A stretch of 64,000 nucleotides of DNA from a virus. The number at the start of each line of letters is the position of its first letter. Positions within the stretch are counted from its first letter, which is position 1. The notes beneath the pieces were generated by a model. The model ran no database searches. It was not told where the DNA came from and saw nothing but the letters and a program-made list of their open reading frames with translations. Of this stretch, positions 6,959 through 13,407 are shown in pieces. Position numbers and translations under genes: made by a program. Location: positions 1 through 64,000 of the IMG/VR virus record IMGVR_UViG_3300037961_002553, one strand, 5' to 3'.

Positions 6959-7123
6959 ATGAGAATTTCACATTGTCCGACCTGCGGCACAGAATTGGCT
7001 AAGGATGATTTCATGTCCTTCGCTTTCATCTTAGGAGGCAACATTTGCCGCCATTGTCTTGAGGACGACCCTTCGGGGTCAAAAGAACAAAGCATGACCA
7101 TATGGTTGTGCTTTGCCAGTTGA
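6959..7123 (+). CDS. Zinc-ribbon microprotein
   Basis: 54 residues with CPTC and CRHC pairs 21 residues apart, a typical zinc ribbon. It follows the 82-residue gene immediately and is probably co-translated. Unusually, its last codons (SMTIWLCFAS) run through the boundary palindrome copy 6, so the repeat is partly coding here. Confidence 0.65.
   Translation: MRISHCPTCGTELAKDDFMSFAFILGGNICRHCLEDDPSGSKEQSMTIWLCFAS
7088..7115. repeat. Cassette-boundary palindrome, copy 6 (fully symmetric)
   Basis: CAAAG (7088-7092), five bases, CCATATGG (7098-7105), five bases, CTTTG (7111-7115). It lies at the 3' ends of convergent genes, so it cannot be just a promoter element. Confidence 0.85.
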
Positions 7124-7169
7124 AAACGAAACCCCGCCGCTAAGCGGGGCTGCGAGGGGAAAACCCGCA

Positions 7170-7676
7170 TCATTCCTCTTCTTGACCTCCTTCAGCCGAT
7201 TTCACGGCAGGTGGGGTCAATGCTGGGATTTCACCGTTCATGGTTCCATCCCAACGACCTTCTTTGTAGCCCTTAACGAGAGCGTCATAGGCCTTTTTGC
7301 CCATTGACTGAGCAAATGCCATAACATCGTCAAATGCGCCACCAGTTCGCCCATGAGGGAGAATAACGGTGGTAATGAGGTCAGGGTTAGTAATGCCCGC
7401 AAAGGCAGTAATAACCGCATTCTTCACAGAAGTAGCATTTAGGTCTACTTCTTCGGGCAAAGACGATTCTCGGCCTCGGCGGGCGGCTGGGAAATCATCA
7501 TAAGGACTCCCAATTGAGCGAATAGCCGTCCAGTAAGTAGACCGCAATTCATCGCTATCCGTTGCATTTCCAAGTGTAATAGACAAAGAAATGGCTTGAC
7601 CCACTTCTCCCCTATCTTCACGCTCAAGCCACGCTTGAACGGCATTTGTGTTCTTAATCCAGTTATCTTGCTTCAT
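7170..7676 (-). CDS. Paralogous cassette protein B
   Basis: 168 residues from the ATG at 7676 (GGAGGAATTGATT upstream). Strongly similar to the protein at 6027-6542: NTNAVQAW, DELRSTYWTAIRSIGS, FPAARRGRESSL, PHGRTGG, GRWDG, with an acidic tail (GGQEEE). The leader before both genes also shares GCTCC...GGGGAAAA. Its cassette (copies 6 to 7) is 692 bases against 691 for the paralogue, pointing to duplication of a whole cassette. Function unknown. Confidence 0.75.
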   Translation of the reverse strand: MKQDNWIKNTNAVQAWLEREDRGEVGQAISLSITLGNATDSDELRSTYWTAIRSIGSPYDDFPAARRGRESSLPEEVDLNATSVKNAVITAFAGITNPDLITTVILPHGRTGGAFDDVMAFAQSMGKKAYDALVKGYKEGRWDGTMNGEIPALTPPAVKSAEGGQEEE

Positions 7677-7774
7677 AATCAATTCCTCCAAAAAGGTTTG
7701 ATGCGTCCGTTTTCCCCTCGGAGCAACCAACGGCGACCATAGGCGACTATGGTTGCTTTTTCATTAAACACTCG

Positions 7775-7807
7775 CAAAGCGAAAAGCAACCATATGGTAG
7801 GACTTTG
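7775..7807. repeat. Cassette-boundary palindrome, copy 7
   Basis: CAAAG (7775-7779), CCATATGG (7790-7797), CTTTG (7803-7807). Between divergent genes; 49 bases before the plus-strand start at 7846. Confidence 0.8.
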
Positions 7808-7845
7808 GAAGTAGCCAAGCATAACCACCAATCAAGAGGATAACC

Positions 7846-8139
7846 ATGCAAAGCGTGTTCGTCGTCCAAACCAATGAAATGCCTCTCTCCCGAAATCCCG
7901 ATTGGAAAACTCAACTCCAATTCGGAATCTTCCGCCGTCGTGAAGATGCCGAGAAAACCATGTTCAATGTCATGGCTCGCAAAATGCGAGACGGAATTGA
8001 TGAGATTCGTGAAATGACCTCCACCAAGCGAGGCAAGGGCAAAGCCGCCTACAATGCCAAAGTCTACGAAATCACCGAGGAAATCCCACGCTCAATTCGT
8101 GTTCACGAAATCCGTGTTTTGCCTGTCAGGGGTTTCTGA
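7846..8139 (+). CDS. Cassette protein, function unknown
   Basis: 97 residues, mixed alpha/beta: N-terminal strand (SVFVVQTNEMP), helix with RRREDAEKTMFNVMARKMRDG, then KVYEITEE and a final strand IRVHEIRVLPV. The length and pattern suggest a small compact domain. Not recognised. The ATG lies 49 bases from the palindrome, the same spacing as for the gene at 6708, and GAGGAT precedes it. Confidence 0.65.
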   Translation: MQSVFVVQTNEMPLSRNPDWKTQLQFGIFRRREDAEKTMFNVMARKMRDGIDEIREMTSTKRGKGKAAYNAKVYEITEEIPRSIRVHEIRVLPVRGF

Positions 8140-8174
8140 CCTTGACGGGGGCTTCGGCCCCCTCTTGGCTAAAA

Positions 8175-8205
8175 CAAAGTATTACCATATGGTATTGTTT
8201 CTTTG
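8175..8205. repeat. Cassette-boundary palindrome, copy 8
   Basis: CAAAG (8175-8179), ACCATATGGT (8184-8193), CTTTG (8201-8205), then TTATAAATACCC, a TATA-like continuation towards the gene at 8287. Confidence 0.8.
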
Positions 8206-8286
8206 TTATAAATACCCTCCAAAATTCAAATCTTGAGGTTTAGGATTTAAATCAATAAGTTAGGAGCATACCCACTTAGGAAGAAC

Positions 8287-8421
8287 ATGAAAGAAGCATA
8301 CGAAGAAGTCAAGTGGTGGTATGAATTCGCTATGGGCCTAATGGAAGTCTGTCAAAAGAATTACCTCCATGCGGAGGTGCAAGAGGTGTTAAGTCGCCTT
8401 TGCGGGAGTGAGGAAGAATGA
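8287..8421 (+). CDS. 44-residue helical protein
   Basis: Short plus-strand frame MKEAYEEVKWWYEFAMGL... ending CGSEEE. Preceded by a TATA-like TTATAAATA at 8205-8213. Amphipathic with two cysteines. Sole candidate gene in the cassette between copies 8 and 9. Short, so moderately supported. Confidence 0.5.
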   Translation: MKEAYEEVKWWYEFAMGLMEVCQKNYLHAEVQEVLSRLCGSEEE

Positions 8422-8478
8422 AAAGATGACCGATAACCCCTTCAAATACCCATTATATGGGAGCGTTGGGGTGAATAA

Positions 8479-8512
8479 CAAAGCATTACCATATGGTTGT
8501 TGTTATGCTTTG
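8479..8512. repeat. Cassette-boundary palindrome, copy 9
   Basis: CAAAG (8479-8483), ACCATATGGT (8488-8497), CTTTG (8508-8512). Confidence 0.8.
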
Positions 8513-8610
8513 CACTAATCAAATAACCATAAGTGAAACGCCGCCTACTCCATGCATATGAGACTCACTCCGATACTTTGTTTCTTCATCAAGAATTGGC
8601 GCGCCAATAA

Positions 8611-8784
8611 ATGATTACTTGTTGCTTTCTCGCCTTACTGCTCTGTGTTTCGGCTTTGTTTCACTATGGTTTTATGGCCACTAATAGCCATAGGAATGTG
8701 AAAGGGTGGGATGAAGAATTGGGTATCTCCAAGACTGGAGCGATTGGGTCGCTCTCACTAATTGGTGCTCCTTTGGTTTCTTAA
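8611..8784 (+). CDS. Possible small membrane protein
   Basis: 57 residues with a hydrophobic N-terminus (CCFLALLLCVSALF) and a milder hydrophobic C-terminus (IGSLSLIGAPLV). This could be one membrane anchor or a signal peptide. No clear Shine-Dalgarno. It is the only plausible gene in the cassette between copies 9 and 10, hence listed with low confidence. Confidence 0.35.
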   Translation: MITCCFLALLLCVSALFHYGFMATNSHRNVKGWDEELGISKTGAIGSLSLIGAPLVS

Positions 8785-9021
8785 GAGCCAGTCTGCTGAT
8801 TTTACGAACATGGTTAGTAGCCATGCGCCTTTTGAGCCTTAATCGCTTTCACAGGGAACAAATAATCTATGCTACTCAGCCGTCATATCTGCTATGTGTC
8901 CCACTACAGGAAAAATCACACCTTACCCCCACCAACAAGGGTATTCGGTCAATCCCCTCCGAGGGGAGCGACCCCCCGAAGCAATAGAACCGAGCGATTA
9001 TCGCTTATGGTTCTCCATGTG
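8785..9021. other. Non-coding part of a cassette
   Basis: No supported gene. It contains short inverted repeats such as CCGAGCGATTATCGC and a CCCCTCCGAGGGG stem near 8960, and is proline-codon-rich when read forward. It may be remnant sequence or structured RNA. Confidence 0.3.
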
Positions 9022-9054
9022 CAAAGCAATATAGAACCATATGGTTTTACTTTG
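9022..9054. repeat. Cassette-boundary palindrome, copy 10
   Basis: CAAAG (9022-9026), ACCATATGGT (9036-9045), CTTTG (9050-9054), then GTAAAACCCC. Located at the 3' side of the minus-strand gene at 9092-9454. Confidence 0.8.
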
Positions 9055-9091
9055 GTAAAACCCCTCAGCAATTGCTTCACAGGGGGGATAA

Positions 9092-9454
9092 TCACCATTC
9101 ATCCCTTGGGTTGAAATAAGTGTGCCTTCCCCTATCATCGGAGACAAAAGAGCCGCCCCAACCCATTTCATATGAGCGAGTTCGCATTTCGGCGTTGTCC
9201 TCGTCAATTCGGGCTTGAATGTCCTTGTCGGTATAATGGAACGGTTTGTGCTCTGCTGCGTATTCCTTCCAAATTGGGAGAATCTCGTCCAAGTCGTCCT
9301 TTTCCATCATTTCGGAAGAAACATCGGCCTTCTCCCAAAAGGTTTCATAGATGGTATCTTCGCAGAAGAAATACCTAACTCCTTCCATGTCCCTCACCCA
9401 TCGGTTTTCATCGTCTGTTTTCTCAGTCAGCCATTTGTAAAAAGATTTTGCCAT
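9092..9454 (-). CDS. Acidic cassette protein, function unknown
   Basis: 120 residues, rich in D/E and aromatic residues: MAKSFYKWLTEKTDDENRW, then VRYFFCEDTIYETFWEKA and a C-terminal GWGGSFVSDDRGRHTYF. GGAGGT precedes the ATG. The acidic, aromatic profile is reminiscent of DNA-mimic or inhibitor proteins of viruses, but no family is recognised. Single gene between copies 10 and 11. Confidence 0.65.
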   Translation of the reverse strand: MAKSFYKWLTEKTDDENRWVRDMEGVRYFFCEDTIYETFWEKADVSSEMMEKDDLDEILPIWKEYAAEHKPFHYTDKDIQARIDEDNAEMRTRSYEMGWGGSFVSDDRGRHTYFNPRDEW

Positions 9455-9509
9455 TTTTCAACCTCCAGCGAAAAATTGACGGTAGCGGGCGATTAAGGTA
9501 TTATTTATT

Positions 9510-9531
9510 CAAAGTAAATAATACCATATGG
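9510..9531. repeat. Cassette-boundary palindrome, copy 11 (right arm degenerate)
   Basis: CAAAG (9510-9514) and CCATATGG (9524-9531). The right side reads TTTG without the C. Last copy, closing the array. The minus-strand flank CTTTGAATAAATAATACC resembles the other copies. Confidence 0.7.
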
Positions 9532-9639
9532 TTTGAATAAATCAAAGAGCGCAGAATGTTCTTATTTAGCCATATTCAAACACGCTGAAACGGGGAGGAT
9601 TTTCAGCCCCCAAAAATCCGTCAAATTTGACAGGGTGTT

Positions 9640-10010
9640 TCTCAACTGTGGTTATATTAATTCGTATTCATATTCTAATATTCAATATTAGTATTATAGT
9701 AAAATAAATCGGTTGTCTCATGGTTGGGAGGGGATGAGACGAGACAACACACGGAAGAATCATCAAGGTTATGCAACATAAGTAAAAATATATTTCTATT
9801 ATCTCATTATCTCATCATCTCATCATCATCATCACTACTACTACACACAACCCCTTATTTTCTTAGGGGTATGGAGAGAGAAAGATTCCCCTTTTGTGAT
9901 GAGACGAGACGAGACAACTATTTTTTGCGTGTTTCCACAAGGTTCTAGGGGGTTGTGTTGCATAACCCCATCGTCTCAAGATGAGACAACAGGCGAGACA
10001 GTCTCATGCA
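9640..10010. other. Repeat-dense non-coding region, candidate replication origin
   Basis: No gene. An AT-rich segment (9654-9708) is followed by GTTGTCTCAT (9712-9721), ATGAGACGAGACAAC (9734-9748), an ATGAG/CTCAT-rich tract (9795-9835), tandem GAGAC units ending GAGACAAC (9901-9918), and a cluster of GTCTC, ATGAGACAAC and GTCTCAT (9973-10007). Longer inverted repeats are GGTTATGCAACA (9767-9778) with TGTTGCATAACC (9956-9967), and ACACAACCCC (9845-9854) with GGGGTTGTGT (9949-9958). Iteron-like boxes beside an AT-rich stretch, at the junction with the replication genes, fit an origin. A complex regulatory region is the alternative. Confidence 0.45.
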
Positions 10011-10193
10011 CATGGCAATCAAAGTTATTTCAATGGGCAAACTATTGTTGAAAATAAAATCTATTTGATTCAACAAACGGATTAATTTATCATTTAAGTT
10101 AAAATGTAAAAGTGAAAAAGGGCCGTAGAAACTAGGGGTGCTTGTGAAAAAGTTAGTGATTCCCTCAAGGGAGGTGCATTCGGAGGCATTTCT

Positions 10194-10210
10194 GGACTCC
10201 TTTATATACC
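10194..10210 (+). promoter_or_regulatory. TATA promoter, GGACTCCTTTATATACC
   Basis: TTTATATA at 10201-10208 lies about 51 bases before the ATG at 10259. The same GGACTCCTTTATATAC string precedes the ubiquitin-like gene at 18904. The sequence is a good archaeal TATA box with a conserved upstream block that may be the BRE or an activator site. Confidence 0.65.
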
Positions 10211-10258
10211 GAAAGGCAACTGTTGAAAATACCCCGCAAAGGGGAAGGAGAGATATAC

Positions 10259-10732
10259 ATGGATGATACCACATGGGAAAGCCTCAAAATTGAGGTGAAC
10301 GAATACCTTGAAGCCGACACCACGCTTGATGCAGGATTGCGTCAAGTCGTTGAATTGAACCTGCAAATCGGGACGAACAACCCCGATGAGCGAACTGCCG
10401 CCGAAGGTGCGCTTAAAGCACTTTTGAAGGGCCGTGATGGAACCCCGTTCCGCCGAGGCCAAAAGAGCGCAGTTCCAGCCGCAGTTCGTGTTTCAATTGA
10501 CCGAATCTGTGGAGTTGTTGAAGAAGCCGCAATTGGCTACTACAACCACGATGCAGTTATTGGTGCAATTACCATGAAGCACATCAAATCTGGTGGCGGT
10601 GCTTACGATGGCGCAGAAGATTACGCTTCTGCCGTTGTGAAGAGAACCCGAAACAACCTTGGCAAGATGTTCAAGGACGGTTCTTGGGATGGTAGCGTTG
10701 ATTCCCTTTTAGGCGAATCAAGCGACCTTTGA
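10259..10732 (+). CDS. Third, divergent member of the cassette paralogue family
   Basis: 157 residues from the ATG at 10259 (GGAGAG upstream). It aligns loosely with the proteins at 6027 and 7170: a ...RRGQKSA block where they have RRGRES, a GG(A/V)YD block after a conserved strand, and SWDGS near the end where they have RWDG. It has its own TATA box and its own terminator, so it is probably transcribed alone and strongly. Function unknown. Confidence 0.75.
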   Translation: MDDTTWESLKIEVNEYLEADTTLDAGLRQVVELNLQIGTNNPDERTAAEGALKALLKGRDGTPFRRGQKSAVPAAVRVSIDRICGVVEEAAIGYYNHDAVIGAITMKHIKSGGGAYDGAEDYASAVVKRTRNNLGKMFKDGSWDGSVDSLLGESSDL

Positions 10733-10781
10733 AGTTAATTCTTCAAACCCGCACAATTCCAGTTCTCTGAACTGAACAACG

Positions 10782-10819
10782 GGGAATAGGGAGCCAAGGC
10801 TCCTTATTCTCCCTTTTTT
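10782..10819 (+). terminator. Stem-loop plus T-run terminator
   Basis: GGGAATAGGGAGCC pairs with GGCTCCTTATTCTCCC, followed by TTTTTT (10814-10819). It ends the single-gene unit at 10259-10732. Confidence 0.75.
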
Positions 10820-10825
10820 CCACAA

Positions 10826-10876
10826 GGGGAAAGAGAGGGGCTGAGAGGGGCTTTCGGGCCTCACCTCTCTTTCCCC
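10826..10876. other. Long perfect hairpin, 13-base arms
   Basis: GGGGAAAGAGAGG (10826-10838) is exactly complementary to CCTCTCTTTCCCC (10864-10876), with a purine-rich 25-base loop containing GAGAGGGGC. It lies just upstream of the gene at 10893. Could be an RNA stability element or a second terminator; no T-run follows. Confidence 0.55.
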
Positions 10877-10892
10877 GCCTTTGGGTGGTTAA

Positions 10893-11150
10893 ATGCGATT
10901 AGTAGAAGAAGTCTTTGTTAAGGCTAAAGAGGATTTAATTTGTCAATCCTGCGGTGTTGATATACCGAAGGATAGCAACCATCTTCTTGAGTCTTATGTT
11001 CATCATGGCGTTATTTCAACTAGTCATTACTGTTTAAACCCAAAGTGCAATCCACCAAATAATGTTCGTTTGAAGTTATTTTGGGGAACAATAGCCATAG
11101 GCGTTTCTCTGTGGCTAATTTACTTTTTCTATCAAAACGCAGGGTTTTAA
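10893..11150 (+). CDS. Zinc-ribbon protein with C-terminal membrane anchor
   Basis: 85 residues. CQSC (about residue 17-20) and C-LNPKC near residue 50 could bind zinc. The C-terminus is a hydrophobic segment (LFWGTIAIGVSLWLIYFFY) predicted to span the membrane, followed by QNAGF. A tail-anchored zinc-ribbon protein; target unknown. It precedes the tRNA pair. Confidence 0.65.
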   Translation: MRLVEEVFVKAKEDLICQSCGVDIPKDSNHLLESYVHHGVISTSHYCLNPKCNPPNNVRLKLFWGTIAIGVSLWLIYFFYQNAGF

Positions 11151-11291
11151 GTCTATTCGCTTAGGCGACCCGTGGCGGCGTGGCATATACGCCCTCGGCA
11201 GGTGGGGGTATGCTTGAACAGTCGCCAAGCGACTTCATTTCACTTTTACAATTTGAAATGGTGTGGCTTTTCTTCTGTTTGAGTAATTCAC

Positions 11292-11376
11292 GCTGAGATG
11301 GCTGAGTTTGGTTAAAAGCGCAGGGCTTAAACTCCTGTCCGTATATGGTTCGCAGGTTCAAATCCTGCTCTCAGCA
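11292..11376 (+). tRNA. tRNA-Leu (TAA)
   Basis: Acceptor arms GCTGAGA/TCTCAGC, anticodon stem CAGGG/TCCTG with loop CTTAAAC (anticodon TAA), a long variable arm as in class II tRNAs, T-arm GCAGG-TTCAAAT-CCTGC, discriminator A. CCA is not encoded. It would read UUA/UUG codons. Confidence 0.9.
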
Positions 11377-11385
11377 TCTTTTCAC

Positions 11386-11460
11386 GGAACGGTAGCACAG
11401 TCTGGTTAGTGCGCCAGTCTCATAAACTGGTGGTCGCAAGTTCAAATCTTGCCCGTTCCA
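11386..11460 (+). tRNA. tRNA-Met (CAT), or tRNA-Ile2 with modified C34
   Basis: Acceptor GGAACGG/CCGTTCC, anticodon arm CCAGT-CTCATAA-ACTGG (anticodon CAT), T-arm GCAAG-TTCAAAT-CTTGC, no encoded CCA. The first pair G-C excludes a typical archaeal initiator (A-U). Elongator Met or agmatidine-modified Ile2 cannot be told apart by eye. Confidence 0.88.
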
Positions 11461-11468
11461 TTTTACAT

Positions 11469-11530
11469 GGGGAAGGTTGAACAGGGGGCTAAAGAGTAAT
11501 GACCGAGCAATCGGTTTTGTTCCCTTCCCC
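11469..11530 (+). ncRNA. Structured element after the tRNA pair, candidate small RNA
   Basis: An outer stem GGGGAAGG (11469-11476) with CCTTCCCC (11523-11530) is extended by GAACA/TGTTC, and an inner hairpin ACCGA-GCAA-TCGGT lies at about 11501-11514. It could be a small RNA, a processing signal for the tRNA transcript, or a leader for the helicase gene. Confidence 0.4.
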
Positions 11531-11561
11531 GCCTATTCCACATTTTTAAGAGGTAATAAAA

Positions 11562-12989
11562 ATGAAACATACAAATGAACAAATCGCAATCTTTGATTGC
11601 ATAGAAAACACAGAAGACCACCTAATTATTAATGCAGGTGCAGGAACAGGGAAAACGACAACGATTGTTGAAGCAGCAAATCGTATCAATGGACAGAAAG
11701 CCGCATTCTTGGCTTTCAATAAGTCTATTGCTACTGAATTAGCAGAAAGACTTCCAACCGATGTGGAAGCGAAAACCTTCCACGCTTTCGGATTCGCTGC
11801 GATTCGTGCGGCTGGTGTTAAAACAAAGGTGAACAATTTTAAGGTCAATAACATTATTAAAGACCTTCATGGTGCTGATTTTTATGTCGCTCCACTAAAG
11901 AAACTTGTTTCTCTCGTTAAGGGAAGTATGGTTGATGGAACCGACAAAAAGGCAATTAACCAACTGATTGATGAATACAATATCAACTTCAATTCTGACC
12001 GTGAAGAACGAATTGCAGTAGAATCAATACCTGCAATTCTCACGATGTGCCGAACACAGACTCATATCATTGATTTTGATGACATGATTTGGATGCCCAT
12101 TGTTAATGGCTATCCTTTCCCAAAATATGATGTTTTGTTTGTTGATGAAGCACAGGATTTTAACGAAGTGCAACGAGAAATGATTTCTTTGTGCGTCAAT
12201 GGTGGCCGTTGTATTATTGTCGGTGATAAAAACCAAGCAATTTACGGTTTCCGTGGTGCTGATTCAAACTCAATTGCCATGTTCCGACAACGACTTCTCA
12301 AGGGTGAGAGAAAAATCAGCGAATTTCCTCTCTCAATTACTTGGCGTTGTCCTAAATCGGTTGTTCGTGAGGCCAACCGATATGTGCGTGAGTTTAATGC
12401 TCCTGATTTTGCCGAAGAAGGCACAGTTATTGTAGATGCTCCGTTCAATCCACAACGAAATGATATGGTTCTTTGCCGATACAATGCTCCTTTGGTGTCT
12501 GCTTTCTATGATTTGATTTCACAGGGCAAATCGGCTTATGTTCTTGGTCGTGATATGACGAAGGGTTTAATTACCGCCGTTCAAAAGATTTCTAAGAACA
12601 ACCACATGGGCGTTGAAGAGTTCACGCAGTTATTCCAAAAAGACTTTGCTTACAACTATCAACGACTTCTTGACCAAAACAAAGAGAATCAAGCGATGGC
12701 TCTTGAAGATAAGCGTGATTGTATTATGATTTTCGTCAAGAAAGCAACGACTGTTGGTGGAATCATTGAAGAGATTAAGCGTGTCTTTGATGGAAATGAT
12801 GAAGGTGAAATCATGCTTTCAACTGTTCACAAGGCTAAAGGTCTTGAAGCAGACAATGTTTATATTCTCGCAACTGAGCGAATGCCTCATCCATACGGTA
12901 GTTTGGAAGAGAACAACATTTGCTATGTAGCGATTACACGGGCCAAAAAGAATTTGTTCTATTGTGGCCCAAAACCAGGAAAAATTTGA
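11562..12989 (+). CDS. UvrD/Rep-like superfamily 1 DNA helicase
   Basis: 475 residues, shorter than cellular UvrD (~720). Motifs in order: Walker A GAGTGKTT (26-33), DEAQ (about 193), GDKNQAIYGFRGA (about 220-232, motif III), TWRCPKS (about 260, motif IV), TVHKAKGLE (about 422-430, motif V) and YVAITRAKK (about 455-463, motif VI). This is a complete set for an ATP-dependent 3'-5' helicase acting in repair, recombination or fork restart. AGAGGT precedes the ATG. First large gene of the plus-strand early block. Confidence 0.93.
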   Translation: MKHTNEQIAIFDCIENTEDHLIINAGAGTGKTTTIVEAANRINGQKAAFLAFNKSIATELAERLPTDVEAKTFHAFGFAAIRAAGVKTKVNNFKVNNIIKDLHGADFYVAPLKKLVSLVKGSMVDGTDKKAINQLIDEYNINFNSDREERIAVESIPAILTMCRTQTHIIDFDDMIWMPIVNGYPFPKYDVLFVDEAQDFNEVQREMISLCVNGGRCIIVGDKNQAIYGFRGADSNSIAMFRQRLLKGERKISEFPLSITWRCPKSVVREANRYVREFNAPDFAEEGTVIVDAPFNPQRNDMVLCRYNAPLVSAFYDLISQGKSAYVLGRDMTKGLITAVQKISKNNHMGVEEFTQLFQKDFAYNYQRLLDQNKENQAMALEDKRDCIMIFVKKATTVGGIIEEIKRVFDGNDEGEIMLSTVHKAKGLEADNVYILATERMPHPYGSLEENNICYVAITRAKKNLFYCGPKPGKI

Positions 12990-12998
12990 GGTGAAAAA

Positions 12999-13214
12999 AT
13001 GAAATATGCAGAATTTATGAAAATTACAGATAAGTGGTCGGACAACGACATAGTTTGTTTCTTGATGGAATATCCATTGTGGAACGAAATGGTTATGCGT
13101 TTTATTATGCATAAGTGGCGTGATGATTGCCCCATTGAATATGAAGAGATTGAATGGTATGCTAATGACAACAATATCATGGAATACACGGATTTGCCAG
13201 AGGTGGAAGAATGA
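12999..13214 (+). CDS. Small acidic protein
   Basis: 71 residues, aromatic and acidic, ending PEVEE. Starts after GGTGAAAAA, 10 bases from the helicase stop, and overlaps the next gene by ATGA. No motif recognised. Confidence 0.65.
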   Translation: MKYAEFMKITDKWSDNDIVCFLMEYPLWNEMVMRFIMHKWRDDCPIEYEEIEWYANDNNIMEYTDLPEVEE

Positions 13215-13405
13215 TTACACGAATGCATTGTCGCCATGTTGATTATGAATTGACCGCAGAAGATTTGGAATTGAACGAAATTTACAACATCATCCATCAA
13301 CACTTTGTTTGTTTGGATTGTGGTGCAATTGGTGAACGAACATACCGTATTCCTAATAAAATCACTTGGAACGGTAATCAAGACACCTTGCCTTTGGAGG
13401 AATAA
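13211..13405 (+). CDS. Small zinc-ribbon protein
   Basis: 64 residues with C..H near the N-terminus (MHCRHVDYEL) and CLDC in the middle (HQHFVCLDCGAIGERTYRI), a one-finger zinc ribbon. Ends in LEE because the downstream ribosome-binding site is read as Glu codons. Confidence 0.65.
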   Translation: MITRMHCRHVDYELTAEDLELNEIYNIIHQHFVCLDCGAIGERTYRIPNKITWNGNQDTLPLEE

Positions 13406-13407
13406 AT

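Noticed and set aside
8869-9114. Plus-strand frame of 81 codons between cassettes
   Set aside because: Crosses a boundary palindrome, proline-rich low-complexity translation and no ribosome site.
9781-9850. Short CATCAT repeats as a CRISPR or minisatellite
   Set aside because: Units are 3-8 bases, irregular, with no spacers; described as part of the origin-like region instead.
9724-9948. Plus-strand frame in the origin-like region
   Set aside because: Translation is serine and leucine runs from the CTCATC repeats; the region is better explained as non-coding.
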